From JAHJQZ01 sp963676075 (lineage in GTDB: Bacteria; Pseudomonadota; Alphaproteobacteria; Rhizobiales; Devosiaceae): a stretch of 64,000 nucleotides of DNA. The DNA lies in contig CAXXNZ010000027.1 in assembly GCA_963676075.2 (NCBI GenBank), forward strand, positions 83,589 to 147,588. The letters run 5' to 3'. A model generated the notes under the pieces. The model searched no databases. It saw only the letters and a program-made list of their open reading frames with translations, and was not told where the DNA came from. Of the stretch, positions 1 to 8,320 are shown one piece after another; within the stretch, counting starts at the first letter, position 1, and every line of letters starts with the position of its first letter. Both the position numbers and the translations under genes were made by a program.

Positions 1-299
1 AGCCCGAAGCTCAGGTTCTGCCTGACCGTCATGTGCGGATAAAGTGCATAGGACTGGAAGACCATCGCCACGCCGCGATCGGCTGCCGGGACATCAACAA
101 CGCTTATGTCATCGATGCGGATGTCCCCGCCGGTGACGTCTTCCAGCCCGGCGATCAACCTTAGCAATGTGGACTTTCCGCAACCGGACGGCCCGACGAA
201 GACGACGAACTCGCCATCGTCGATGGACAGGTTGACCTTGGGTATCACTTCGACAACGCCGAAGGACTTGTTGAGATTTTCGAGGTGCAGTTTGGCCAT
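1..299 (-). CDS. Sugar ABC transporter ATP-binding protein, N-terminal part (cut by window edge)
   Basis: Reads from ATG at 299 to the left edge; about 100 codons are visible. It shows a Walker A motif (GPSGCGKST, around residues 37-45) and a Q-loop segment ([10 protein letters not shown]), as in MalK/UgpC-type ATPases that energise carbohydrate importers at the inner face of the cytoplasmic membrane. It starts 10 nt after the stop of the upstream permease gene, so it is the last visible gene of the binding protein-permease-permease-ATPase operon. The signature motif, Walker B and regulatory domain lie outside the window. Substrate is unknown. Confidence 0.93.
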   Translation of the reverse strand, partial: MAKLHLENLNKSFGVVEVIPKVNLSIDDGEFVVFVGPSGCGKSTLLRLIAGLEDVTGGDIRIDDISVVDVPAADRGVAMVFQSYALYPHMTVRQNLSFG

Positions 300-309
300 T
301 GAGGTCGCC

Positions 310-1401
310 TTACTTGATGCCTGTGCTGGCGATGCCGGAGGTGATGTAGCGCTGCAGGAAGATGAAGGCGAAAGCCAGCGGCAGGGCCGTCAGCGTGGTC
401 ATGGCCAGCAGCTGATCGTACTGGACGCCGTTCTCGTTCTGATACGAGGCGAGTGCGAGCTGCAGCGTGAAGGACTCGCGATGATTGAGAACGATCAGAG
501 GCAGCAGGAAATCGTTCCAGCGCGACAGGATCGAGAAGATGGCCACGACCGCCAGAGCCGGTGAGGACAGCGGCAGGATGATGCGCCAGAAAATGCGCCA
601 TTCACTGGCGTGATCCATGCGCGCGGCCTCGATCAGTTCGTCGGGAATGGTGAGCATGTACTGGCGCAGCAGGAAAACGCCGGTCGGCGTGGCGACGGTC
701 GGAAGGATGACGCCCCAGAGATTGCCCACCAACCCGAGCTCGGACACGATCAGATAGACCGGAACCAGCACGACGGTGGCCGGGATCATCAAGGTGGCAA
801 GGATCGCCACCAGCGCCGTGTTGCTGCCGCGAAACCGGTATTTGGACAGGGCGAACGCCGCCATCGAATTCATCACGAGTGTAATGACGGTCGCGATAAC
901 GGTGATGAACAGGCTGTTGTAGACGTAACGCCAGATGTCGCTGCCGCCGGTCGACGACAAGAGTTCCGAATAGTTTTCGAACGCCAGATGAAACTTCCTG
1001 AGAGGTTTGGCATCTGCGACCTTGACCACGATCTTCCCAGCCTCGGGGTTTGCCGGATCGATCATCTGGGCGTTGAGACCGACGCGGCGGATCTGCGCCA
1101 GTGTCTTGGTTGTGCCGTCCTTGGTTGTCACCTCGAACAGCGGAAGGGGCGCCTTGAAGCCTTCAACGACCGAGGTCTGGGCCGTGCTCGGCATAAGGGT
1201 TGGCGGGAACTCACTGAGATTGGCCGGCGTCTTGAGTGAAGACACAACCACCCACAGAACCGGCAGGAACATGATCAGGAAGCCGGCGCCCAGAAAGGCG
1301 TAGGTGAGAATGTCGGTCCAGTGCAGTTTCTTGCCACCCCGGCGCGCCAGCAGGAGGTTGCGCGGGCTCATTGTTCTGCCCATCGTCACGGTGTCAGCCA
1401 T
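310..1401 (-). CDS. Carbohydrate ABC transporter permease, MalG type, with enlarged first periplasmic loop
   Basis: A 363-residue inner-membrane permease. The first membrane segment (about residues 30-55) is followed by an unusually long extracytoplasmic stretch (about residues 56-150) before the usual core of five helices, which carries the EAARMDHAS cytoplasmic loop that contacts the ATPase. MalG-type permeases are usually near 280 residues, so the extra length is mostly in this loop. ATG at 1401 is preceded by AAGGAA; a GTG one codon earlier is possible. It overlaps the stop of the MalF-type permease, which suggests translational coupling. It should act with the genes at 2521-3792, 1394-2392 and 1-299. 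Confidence 0.9.
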   Translation of the reverse strand: MADTVTMGRTMSPRNLLLARRGGKKLHWTDILTYAFLGAGFLIMFLPVLWVVVSSLKTPANLSEFPPTLMPSTAQTSVVEGFKAPLPLFEVTTKDGTTKTLAQIRRVGLNAQMIDPANPEAGKIVVKVADAKPLRKFHLAFENYSELLSSTGGSDIWRYVYNSLFITVIATVITLVMNSMAAFALSKYRFRGSNTALVAILATLMIPATVVLVPVYLIVSELGLVGNLWGVILPTVATPTGVFLLRQYMLTIPDELIEAARMDHASEWRIFWRIILPLSSPALAVVAIFSILSRWNDFLLPLIVLNHRESFTLQLALASYQNENGVQYDQLLAMTTLTALPLAFAFIFLQRYITSGIASTGIK

Positions 1402-2392
1402 CACGCGAGTTCCTTGAGAGACCGAGTTGCAGGGCCGTGAAGATCAGCAGCACGATGCCAAGCAGCAGCGACGCGGCGGCGGCCAGGCCGAAATTGCGTG
1501 GCTGCGCGGCAAAGCCGATCTCGTAGATGTACTGCACCATCAGCATGGTTGCCGAACCGGGTCCGCCGCCCGTCAGGACATAGAGCTCGTCAAAGGTCTG
1601 CACGGAGCGGATGACGCAAAGGACGAAGACCACGAGCAGAACCGGCCTGAGCATCGGTAGCGTGATGCGGGTGAAGGCGCGCCAGGGAGAGGCCGAATCC
1701 ATTTTGGCGGCCTCGTAGACATCGCGGGGGATCGACTGAAGGCCGGCGAGCAGGATGATGGTGTAGAACCCCATATGCGCCCAGATCGTCACGAAAACAG
1801 CCCACGGGAAGGCGCTTTGGGGAAACACCATCCAGTTGAAGGTCGGCAGGCTGAAAAAATCCAGAATGGCGTTGATCGCGCCGTTGCGCTGCAAAAGCCA
1901 TTGCCAGGTCAGCGCCACCACCACCGGCGACAGCATGACCGGGAAGAAGAAGACGGCGCGGAAAAAGCCGCGGCCGCGAATGTCGCGATTGAGACAAAGG
2001 GCGGTGATAAGGGCGACCAGGATCATGGTCGTCACCTGAACCGGCACGAAGATCATGGAGTTGTGCAGGGCCCGCCAGAACAGGTCGCGCGAGCAGGTCG
2101 CCGGATCGAGATAGTTGCCGCAGTCCAGAAGCGTCGCGTAATTGTCGAAGCCGACGAACGAACGATCCTGCGGGTAGAGCCGGTCGCTTCCCGTAAAGGA
2201 GTAGAACACGTTTATCAGCACCGGAAGCAGCGCGAAAAGCAGCACTGCCAACAGGTTGGGGGTCAGAAACACCCAGGGCATGCGCCGGATCCCGAGCAGC
2301 TTCTGCAGGCCGGCCATCGGCAGCTCGATCAGCCTGGCCGGCGCTGACAATAGCAAGCCCGGCACTGCCGCCAGCCTCGTGGCAACGCTCAT
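1394..2392 (-). CDS. Carbohydrate ABC transporter permease, MalF/UgpA type
   Basis: A 332-residue inner-membrane permease of a CUT1-type sugar importer. It has about six hydrophobic segments and the conserved EAAKMDSAS cytoplasmic loop (around residue 225) that docks to the ATPase. ATG at 2392 has a strong GGAGGAAGG ribosome site. It lies 128 nt downstream of the binding-protein gene, with a stable hairpin in the gap, and overlaps the next permease gene. The operon order (binding protein, MalF-like, MalG-like, ATPase) is standard for CUT1 systems. The substrate cannot be read from the sequence. Confidence 0.92.
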   Translation of the reverse strand: MSVATRLAAVPGLLLSAPARLIELPMAGLQKLLGIRRMPWVFLTPNLLAVLLFALLPVLINVFYSFTGSDRLYPQDRSFVGFDNYATLLDCGNYLDPATCSRDLFWRALHNSMIFVPVQVTTMILVALITALCLNRDIRGRGFFRAVFFFPVMLSPVVVALTWQWLLQRNGAINAILDFFSLPTFNWMVFPQSAFPWAVFVTIWAHMGFYTIILLAGLQSIPRDVYEAAKMDSASPWRAFTRITLPMLRPVLLVVFVLCVIRSVQTFDELYVLTGGGPGSATMLMVQYIYEIGFAAQPRNFGLAAAASLLLGIVLLIFTALQLGLSRNSRDG

Positions 2393-2459
2393 TTGCCTTC
2401 CTCCCGTCTCAGGAACGTCACACCCGCTCGGGCAACGCGTTCCTTTTTTTGGTTAGTGT

Positions 2460-2486
2460 GGCCCGGCGCATCACGCGCGCCGGGCC
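2460..2486 (-). other. Stem-loop between binding-protein and permease genes
   Basis: A perfect 10-bp G+C-rich stem (2460-2469 with 2477-2486) and 7-nt loop just after the stop of the binding-protein gene. No T-tract follows on the minus strand, so it looks like a transcript-stabilising or attenuating hairpin rather than a full terminator. Such structures commonly keep periplasmic binding proteins in excess over permeases. An adjacent imperfect inverted repeat at 2411-2444 may extend the structure. Confidence 0.6.
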
Positions 2487-2520
2487 AAGCCAAACTGGCT
2501 TTCCCTGGTTGCCGAAGCCC

Positions 2521-3792
2521 CTATTCGGCAGCCTTGATCGCAAGTTCGACATCGTCCTTGATGCGCGCGACCGCGGTGTCCACGTCGAGTTCGTCGTTGA
2601 GAACCTGGCTGATGCGCGTGGTCATGGCGTTCATCATGGCGCGCTGGAAACGCCAGCCCTGGAAGGCAAAGGCAGCCGGGGCCATTTTCGGGATCTGCCG
2701 CGAGAAGGTCAGCAAGGCCCCCTGGGTCCGTTCGGATGCGGTCGGATAGGAAAGCCCACGCTCCACCGCGCCCCTTTCGGCCGGAATCTCGACCGACGCC
2801 TGGATGACCGCGTCATAGTTCTCCGGCTGGGCGAGATAGTTGATGAAATCGCCGACAACCTCGGGATGCTGGCTGTTCTTGAACGCCACAAGGGCGCCGC
2901 CACCCGGCATCACGGTGCACGAGCCCGGACCGCAGGGAGCCGGTGCAACCTCCCAGTCGAACAGATCGCCGACTTCGGTGTCCATGCGATTGAGGGTCCA
3001 GGACCCACCGAAATAGAACACGACATTGGCGTTCAGGAAGTCGTCGAACAGTTCACGATGCGTCGCGCCGCCGACCGCACCCCATAGATCCATGGGCATG
3101 ACACCGGTCTTGTGCCATTCGACAAATTGCGTGATGGCCTTCTTCAGCCCTTCATCGGCAACCGGCATTCCCTTGTCATCGACCATCTGGGCGCCATAGC
3201 TGATGGCAAGACTGGCAAAGCGATGGCCGGAACGATCCATCTCCATGGCAAAATCGGTATTGGTCGCCTTTGCGACTTCGCTGGTCGCTTTCGCCCAGTC
3301 CTCCCAGGTCGCGCCCTCTTCAGGAAGAGGAATGCCGGCCTGCTCGAACAGGGTCTTGTTGACATAGGCGCCATTCACCGTGAGCGAGGTCGGCATGCCG
3401 TAGATGCCGCTGTCCGACTTGTCGGCCCGCAGCCAGGACAGCGTCTGGTCGAACTGGTCGTTGAAGAAGTCGACATCGATATACGGCGTCAGATCGACAT
3501 AAAACCGGCTCAGTCCGCCGAAGTCGGTGATGATCGCCCCATCCGGCCCCTGCCCCGCCTCGAGTTGAACCGGCAGGCTCTCGACAATGGTCTGGTAGCT
3601 GACGGTCTCAAGCGTAACGGTCTTGTCCGGATGCTCCGCGTTATATTTGTCCGCGATCGGCTGCATGGTCGGACAGGCAAAGCCCAAATCCACGCATTGA
3701 ATGGTTACTTCTTGTGCCCACGCCGCGCTGGAAGACGCGATCGCGAGCAAGGCGCCGACAGCCGTCGACAAAGCCAAAGCTGATGATCTCAT
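2521..3792 (-). CDS. Carbohydrate ABC transporter substrate-binding protein
   Basis: A 423-residue extracellular solute-binding protein, family 1. A Sec signal peptide ends near Ala-Trp-Ala at about residue 26, so the mature protein is periplasmic. The body is typical of CUT1 sugar-binding proteins, including a Gly-rich GGSWTLNRM segment. ATG at 3792 is chosen because GGGGAGGAG lies about 10 nt upstream; the frame also has a TTG at 3834 but without a ribosome site. It is the first gene of the transporter operon and faces the operator region at 3860-4014. The ligand is unknown; the linked dehydrogenases suggest a sugar, sugar acid or cyclitol. Confidence 0.92.
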   Translation of the reverse strand: MRSSALALSTAVGALLAIASSSAAWAQEVTIQCVDLGFACPTMQPIADKYNAEHPDKTVTLETVSYQTIVESLPVQLEAGQGPDGAIITDFGGLSRFYVDLTPYIDVDFFNDQFDQTLSWLRADKSDSGIYGMPTSLTVNGAYVNKTLFEQAGIPLPEEGATWEDWAKATSEVAKATNTDFAMEMDRSGHRFASLAISYGAQMVDDKGMPVADEGLKKAITQFVEWHKTGVMPMDLWGAVGGATHRELFDDFLNANVVFYFGGSWTLNRMDTEVGDLFDWEVAPAPCGPGSCTVMPGGGALVAFKNSQHPEVVGDFINYLAQPENYDAVIQASVEIPAERGAVERGLSYPTASERTQGALLTFSRQIPKMAPAAFAFQGWRFQRAMMNAMTTRISQVLNDELDVDTAVARIKDDVELAIKAAE

Positions 3793-3859
3793 GAGTCTGG
3801 GTCTCCTCCCCATTAACTCGGAGCCGGCGATCAACCAACACCCTATGCGCCAGCTCCGA

Positions 3860-3871
3860 TAGGTCTGACCA
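3860..3871. promoter_or_regulatory. Candidate FCD-GntR operator, copy 1
   Basis: TAGGTCTGACCA fits TWGGT-N3-ACCA, the operator form bound by FadR/PdhR-type GntR regulators. It has one change from the best copy at 4002-4014. Confidence 0.5.
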
Positions 3872-3883
3872 GATGAGCATCCG

Positions 3884-3896
3884 TTGGTCCTACCAG
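3884..3896. promoter_or_regulatory. Candidate FCD-GntR operator, copy 2
   Basis: TTGGTCCTACCAG, a near-palindrome of the TTGGT-N3-ACCAA type, close to the start of the binding-protein operon. Confidence 0.6.
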
Positions 3897-4001
3897 AATG
3901 TCAAGGCATAACAAAGCGCACTGCCCTGTCCGACATATTGTCGCTGCTTTATATGGGAGGATTGGCCCAGAACGCGATTGACAGACTGACCTCGTTCCTG
4001 T

Positions 4002-4014
4002 TTGGTCTAACCAA
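4002..4014. promoter_or_regulatory. Candidate FCD-GntR operator, copy 3 (perfect palindrome)
   Basis: TTGGTCTAACCAA has perfect 5-bp arms around a 3-nt centre. It lies 83 nt upstream of the first dehydrogenase start and resembles operators of PdhR/FadR-like regulators. The likely binder is the FCD-GntR protein encoded at 6215. Confidence 0.65.
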
Positions 4015-4096
4015 TTAAGAATGGCCGTCTCGCTTATCCAGGAATCTGGTCCGGAGATAAGCAGGCCAGGTCGTGGCATTTGGAGAGGAGAAACAG

Positions 4097-5113
4097 ATGA
4101 TCAGGTTTGCGGTCGTCGGCATCGATCATGGGCACATCTTCGCCCATATCGACGGGCTGAAGGCTGCCGGCGCGGAATTTGCCGGCTACTGTGACAAGAC
4201 GTCCGTGCCCGAACTGAGGGACGCTTTTGCGAAAACCTTCCCGGACGTCCCGGTCATCGACCGCGACGCGCTTTTTGCGGACGAGAGCATCGACGTCATC
4301 TGTACGGCCGCCATTCCGCGCGACCGGGCGGGCATAGCCATTCGCGCCATGAAGGCGGGCAAGGACGTCATCGTCGACAAGCCGGGCGTGACCACGGTCG
4401 AACAGCTTGACGAGGTCAAGCGGACGGTCGCCGAAACCGGACGTATCTTCTCGATCTGCTTTTCCGAACGAATGTGCGTTCCTTCCGCCGTCAGGGCCGG
4501 ACAGCTCATTGCGCAGGACGCCATTGGCAAGGTTGTGAACGTTGTCGGCCTCGGACCCCATCGCATGTCGCCCGACACGAGGCCGGACTGGTTCTTCAAG
4601 CTTGATGGCTTCGGCGGCATCATCGTCGACATCGCCTCGCACCAGATCGACCAGTTCCTGTTTTTCACCGGCTCGAAGACGGCGGAAGTTGCGTCGAGCT
4701 CGGTCGGGAATTTCGGCACGCCGAAGTATCCCGAGTTCCAGGATTTCGGCGATCTGTCGCTGCACAGCGATCGGGCCACCGGCTATATCCGCGTCGACTG
4801 GTTCACCCCTGACGGATTGCCGACCTGGGGCGATGGTCGCCTCACCATCCTTGGAACCAAGGGCTACATCGAGTTGAGAAAATACGTCGATATCGCCGGG
4901 CGCGAAGGCCAGGATCATCTTTTCCTTGTCGACGAGGCGGGCGTGAAGCACATCAACTGCGCCGACCAGCCACTGGTCTATTTCGAGCAGTTCCTCAACG
5001 ACGTGCGCGACAGGTCCGAGACGGCCATGACCCACGAACATGTGTTCGAGGTCTGTCGGTTGTCGCTCGAGGCACAGGCCAAGGCCCAGATAATCACGGC
5101 ACAAAAGCACTAA
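4097..5113 (+). CDS. Gfo/Idh/MocA-family NAD(P)-dependent oxidoreductase
   Basis: A 338-residue cytoplasmic dehydrogenase. The N-terminal Rossmann fold begins with IRFAVVGIDHGH (residues 2-13), and the family dinucleotide-site motif is present as DKPGV near residue 95. ATG at 4097 is chosen because GGAGAGGAG lies just upstream and the Rossmann strand starts directly after it; an in-frame ATG at 4073 lacks this. It is followed after 14 nt by a second family member. Family enzymes oxidise or reduce sugars, inositols or their derivatives, so the pair probably processes the ligand imported by the divergent ABC transporter. The exact substrate is not recognisable. Confidence 0.88.
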   Translation: MIRFAVVGIDHGHIFAHIDGLKAAGAEFAGYCDKTSVPELRDAFAKTFPDVPVIDRDALFADESIDVICTAAIPRDRAGIAIRAMKAGKDVIVDKPGVTTVEQLDEVKRTVAETGRIFSICFSERMCVPSAVRAGQLIAQDAIGKVVNVVGLGPHRMSPDTRPDWFFKLDGFGGIIVDIASHQIDQFLFFTGSKTAEVASSSVGNFGTPKYPEFQDFGDLSLHSDRATGYIRVDWFTPDGLPTWGDGRLTILGTKGYIELRKYVDIAGREGQDHLFLVDEAGVKHINCADQPLVYFEQFLNDVRDRSETAMTHEHVFEVCRLSLEAQAKAQIITAQKH

Positions 5114-5127
5114 GCTCAGGGAGAACA

Positions 5128-6198
5128 ATGATGTCAGGCAAACTGCGGGTCGCCGTAATCGGCGCCGGGATCGCGCAACGCCATCTGACCGGCTACAAAT
5201 GGAACAAGGACCTGTTCGAGGTGCCGGTTCTGTGCTCGCTCGACGAAGACCGCGGGCGCTCCGCCTGCGAAAAGTTCGGCATCCCCGAATACACCCAGGA
5301 TATCGAGACCATCTACAAACGCGATGACATCGACATCATCGACGTGTGTACCCCGCCCTACAACCACTTCGAACTCTCGAAAAAAGGCATCGAAGCCGGC
5401 AAGCACGTCATTTGCGAAAAGCCCCTGTTCGGGTCGCTTGCCGAAGTCGACGAGATGGAGAAGATCGTCGCCGCGTCGGGCAAGAGGCTCATGCCGATTT
5501 TCCAGTATCGCTGGGGCATGGGCTTACAAAAGCTCAAGCACCTCATCAGCCTCGGCCTGACGGGCAAGGCTGTCCTGACCACGATCGAGACGCATTGGTG
5601 GCGTGACGCCGACTACTACAAGGTGGATTGGCGCGGGAAGTGGGCGACCGAGTTCGGCGGTGGCCTTCTTGGCCAGGCCCTTCATGCCCACGACATGCTC
5701 ACCTTTGTGCTCGGCCCGTGCGCCGAAGTCTTCGCGATGAACGATACCCTGGTCAACGACATCGAAATTGAAGACACCTCGACGCTGAGCATCCGGATGA
5801 AGGACGGTTCCCTCGCCGCGCTGTCGATGACGCTCGGATCGCGCGAAGAGATTTCGCGCCTCAGATTCTGCTTCGAGAACCTGACGGTCGAGAGCATTCG
5901 CGAACCCTATACGATGGGGCGCGACCCGTGGCGTTTCGTGGCCAGCGACCCTGCCCATCAAAAGAAGGTGGACGTCGCCTTGTCCGACGTGGGCATTATC
6001 GAAGACGGGTACACCAAGCAGTTCGAGCTGTTCCACAAGGCGCTGCGCGAGGGCACGGAACTGCCTGTAACACTGAAGGATGCACGTGACTCGCTGGAAT
6101 TAATCACGGCAGCGTACTATTCAGGACGCACTAGGCAGCCGGTGCAAATGCCGATTTCAAAGGATCATCCCCTTTACAAATCGTGGCTGCCGTCTTGA
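5128..6198 (+). CDS. Gfo/Idh/MocA-family oxidoreductase
   Basis: A 356-residue cytoplasmic protein with an N-terminal Rossmann segment (VAVIGAGIAQRH, about residues 8-19) and the family motif CEKPL near residue 95, whose Lys is the usual catalytic or cofactor-contacting residue. It starts with ATGATG after GGGAGA, so the second ATG at 5131 is equally possible. It is 14 nt downstream of the first dehydrogenase and 16 nt upstream of the GntR gene. Two non-identical family members in tandem suggest consecutive oxidation and reduction or epimerisation steps on one sugar-like substrate. Confidence 0.88.
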   Translation: MMSGKLRVAVIGAGIAQRHLTGYKWNKDLFEVPVLCSLDEDRGRSACEKFGIPEYTQDIETIYKRDDIDIIDVCTPPYNHFELSKKGIEAGKHVICEKPLFGSLAEVDEMEKIVAASGKRLMPIFQYRWGMGLQKLKHLISLGLTGKAVLTTIETHWWRDADYYKVDWRGKWATEFGGGLLGQALHAHDMLTFVLGPCAEVFAMNDTLVNDIEIEDTSTLSIRMKDGSLAALSMTLGSREEISRLRFCFENLTVESIREPYTMGRDPWRFVASDPAHQKKVDVALSDVGIIEDGYTKQFELFHKALREGTELPVTLKDARDSLELITAAYYSGRTRQPVQMPISKDHPLYKSWLPS

Positions 6199-6214
6199 GG
6201 AGACGCAGGTTCGC

Positions 6215-7045
6215 GTGAGAGATTCGATAAATCCCATAAGCGACGCTGACACGCCGGCCACGGACAACTCCGGGCCGAACGACGAGGTCCCCCGGCCGCT
6301 CGACGGCCGCGGGCGCCTTCTGTCGTCGAAACGGCTGTATCAGGTGGTGGCGCGCCGCATCGCGCATCTGATCGAGGAAAATCGCAACACTCCCGGTTGG
6401 CATCTTCCCTCCGAGCGCGAATTGTCGGAAACGCTGGAAGTCAGCCGCACGGTTGTGCGCGAGGCCGTCATCGCGCTCGAAATGCGCGGCATTGTCGAAG
6501 TGCGCGGGCGCTCGGGGATCGTGGTTTTGCCGCCCCAGGCCAATCAGCTCAGCTTCGACGCGGTCAATACCGATATCGGCGCGGGGCCGTTCGAACTTCT
6601 TGAAGCACGGCTGGCACTGGAATCGAGCATTGCGGCCCTCGCTGCCGAACGCGCCACGCGCTACGACATCATGGAGCTGGAGGAGTGCATCGACAGGATG
6701 CAATCCGAAACCGACGCGGCAGCGGCCTACCGGAAGGCGGACCGAGAGTTTCATTTGATCATTGCAAACATGACCGGAAATGCCATCATGTTGTCGATGG
6801 TGGACGCATTGCTAAGTCAACGTGATACATCTCGAATGTGGCTGAAGGTTCAGGAGCATATTCATGCTCCAACCATGCGCGCGCTATGGATCGGCGACCA
6901 CTTCGCCATCATGACGGCACTGAAGATGCGCAATCCGGAAGCGGCGCGGCAGGCCATGACCCGTCATATCAACAATGTCTCCGAAGAAATATTGCGGGCG
7001 GATGAACTCGGCTATTTTTCATCGGACGCGGAAGGTAAACAGTGA
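6215..7045 (+). CDS. FCD-domain GntR-family transcriptional regulator
   Basis: A 276-residue DNA-binding regulator with a GTG start at 6215, 16 nt after the dehydrogenase stop. After a polar N-terminal tail, the winged helix covers about residues 40-105 (LPSERELSETLEVSRTVVRE). The all-helical FCD effector domain follows to about residue 255. FCD-GntR proteins are mostly repressors released by the sugar acid or related metabolite of the pathway they control. The three TTGGT-N3-ACCAA-like sites upstream of the flanking operons fit as its operators. Autoregulation is likely, since it is in the dehydrogenase operon. Confidence 0.9.
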   Translation: MRDSINPISDADTPATDNSGPNDEVPRPLDGRGRLLSSKRLYQVVARRIAHLIEENRNTPGWHLPSERELSETLEVSRTVVREAVIALEMRGIVEVRGRSGIVVLPPQANQLSFDAVNTDIGAGPFELLEARLALESSIAALAAERATRYDIMELEECIDRMQSETDAAAAYRKADREFHLIIANMTGNAIMLSMVDALLSQRDTSRMWLKVQEHIHAPTMRALWIGDHFAIMTALKMRNPEAARQAMTRHINNVSEEILRADELGYFSSDAEGKQ

Positions 7046-7052
7046 GGCGAAA

Positions 7053-7451
7053 ATGGCGCTAAAAGGCTTCGAACATGTCGGGATGAGCGTGAGCAATATC
7101 GACAAGAGCCTTGCCTTTTACGTCGATCTGCTTGGACTACGACTTGTGGTGCGTCGTCCGGGTCAAGTCGGCGGATTTGAGTTCTGCTTTCTGGATGCCG
7201 GCAATTGCATGCTCGAAATCATGGGGCCGGCAACCGGGGCTTTGCTCGCCGAAGACGTGGCTTATGGGCGCGCCGGGTTGCGTCATCTCACCTTCTGTTT
7301 TGACAGTATCGAAGAAACCTATGCCCGCCTGCAGGACGCCGGTGTCGAGATGCTGGAACCGCCGCGTGAGGCCTTCAACAAGGACATCATCGGCAAGGTC
7401 GCCTTCTGCCGTGACCCTGACGGCATCATGATCGAGCTTTGTGAAAAATAG
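7053..7451 (+). CDS. VOC-superfamily (glyoxalase/dioxygenase fold) protein
   Basis: A 132-residue single-domain VOC protein. It shows the paired beta-alpha-beta-beta-beta modules: an N-terminal FEHVGMSVSNIDKSLAFY half, and a C-terminal half ending in FCRDPDGIMIELCE. His (residue 7) and the final Glu are the positions that normally bind a metal. ATG at 7053 is used because the VOC fold starts at once; the frame extends upstream only as overlap with the GntR gene. It lies 7 nt after that gene, so it belongs to the same operon. Family activities include epimerases, lyases and dioxygenases; the reaction here is not predictable. Confidence 0.85.
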   Translation: MALKGFEHVGMSVSNIDKSLAFYVDLLGLRLVVRRPGQVGGFEFCFLDAGNCMLEIMGPATGALLAEDVAYGRAGLRHLTFCFDSIEETYARLQDAGVEMLEPPREAFNKDIIGKVAFCRDPDGIMIELCEK

Positions 7452-7545
7452 CGGATTTCAGCACCGCCTGAAGCCGCCCGCGCATTATCGGCTGGGCGCA
7501 GCGGTTGGGACGTGGTTCGTTCAACAATGGCACTCGGCCGGGCCG

Positions 7546-8205
7546 TCAGACCAGGGCGCCCGGCAGCATGACGTTTTCGATGTAGAAATCGCGAGGACGG
7601 GCGATATGGGTGCGAATGATCGCGGCAAGTTTCTTGCGGTCCCCATCCTCGATGGCATCGACCATGGCGAAATGCTCTGAAATCGCCTCTTCCCGCAGTT
7701 CGGGATTGGAGAAGGCGCCGGTCCGGATCGGATGGGTGGCGAAGGTGAAATGCCGGATCGCGTCGGCCATTTCCTTGTTGCCCGCAGCGCCATAGAGCGT
7801 TTCGTGGAAGGTGTTGTTCAAGCTGAACACGTCTGCAAAACGCTGATCCCGCGATGCGACGCTGTGCTGCTCGGCGAGGTCACGCAATTCGCTTAGCGTT
7901 TCTGCGCTGGCGGGCAAGGCGAAGCGCAATGCAGCCCCCTCCTCCAGGCACTCGCGCACCTCGTAAAGCTCCTTGATCTGGGTCGTGGAATAGTCGCGGA
8001 CCTGAATGCCCTTGTTGGGTTGGCGCGTGACCAGCGCCATGCGTTCAAGCTCGTCGAAAGCGCGCCGGACAGCATGGCGCGTCACCTTGTTGCGGGCGAT
8101 GATATCGTCCTCGATCAGCCGCTCCCTGGGGCGATAGGCACCAAGGATGATGTCCATGCGCAGCTGCTGATACAGCGTCTCCCAGTTCTTGCTCACCTTT
8201 CCCAC
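7546..8205 (-). CDS. GntR-family regulator (FCD type), divergent from the AtuA operon
   Basis: A 219-residue regulator with a winged-helix domain (about residues 8-72, including RPRERLIEDDIIARNKVTRH) and a helical FCD ligand-binding domain (about 75-205, with the His residues typical of a metal or carboxylate pocket). It starts with GTG at 8205; a second GTG three codons later is possible. It is transcribed away from the AtuA/Dpp operon, with 115 bp between them containing a perfect ATTATCGATAAT palindrome. By position it is the likely local regulator of that operon, and its ligand would be the imported compound or a metabolite. Confidence 0.88.
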   Translation of the reverse strand: MGKVSKNWETLYQQLRMDIILGAYRPRERLIEDDIIARNKVTRHAVRRAFDELERMALVTRQPNKGIQVRDYSTTQIKELYEVRECLEEGAALRFALPASAETLSELRDLAEQHSVASRDQRFADVFSLNNTFHETLYGAAGNKEMADAIRHFTFATHPIRTGAFSNPELREEAISEHFAMVDAIEDGDRKKLAAIIRTHIARPRDFYIENVMLPGALV

Positions 8206-8273
8206 ACCTTTTCCTGTCGGGTTTTCCTACTCTTAGCCGCTTCGGTCGGGTGCGTGCAAGTTGTATCGTTGAC

Positions 8274-8285
8274 ATTATCGATAAT
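8274..8285. promoter_or_regulatory. Palindrome ATTATCGATAAT, candidate operator of the adjacent GntR
   Basis: A perfect 12-bp palindrome midway between the divergent gntR gene and the AtuA operon. It abuts a TTGACA hexamer at 8269-8274 that could be a plus-strand -35 box, so a bound regulator would block the operon promoter. No clear matching -10 box was found. Confidence 0.5.
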
Positions 8286-8320
8286 CTTTGCGATGACAAC
8301 ATCGATAGCAGGGAGGAATC

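Larger units (their letters stand above)
3793..4096. promoter_or_regulatory. Divergent control region between sugar ABC operon and dehydrogenase operon
   Basis: About 300 bp with no convincing gene. It holds three copies of a GntR/FadR-like operator (3860-3871, 3884-3896, 4002-4014) and the ribosome site GGAGAGGAG (4082-4090) of the first dehydrogenase gene. I cannot assign -35/-10 boxes with confidence. Confidence 0.6.

Noticed and set aside
2411..2444. AGGAACG/CGTTCCT inverted repeat as an EcfG promoter
   Set aside because: The distance from GGAAC to CGTT is 21 nt on the plus strand, and there is no CGTT at 16-17 nt on the minus strand; treated as a hairpin.
4034..5128. 364-codon minus-strand frame opposite the first dehydrogenase
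   Set aside because: Shadow of the Gfo/Idh/MocA gene, which has a strong ribosome site and Rossmann motif.
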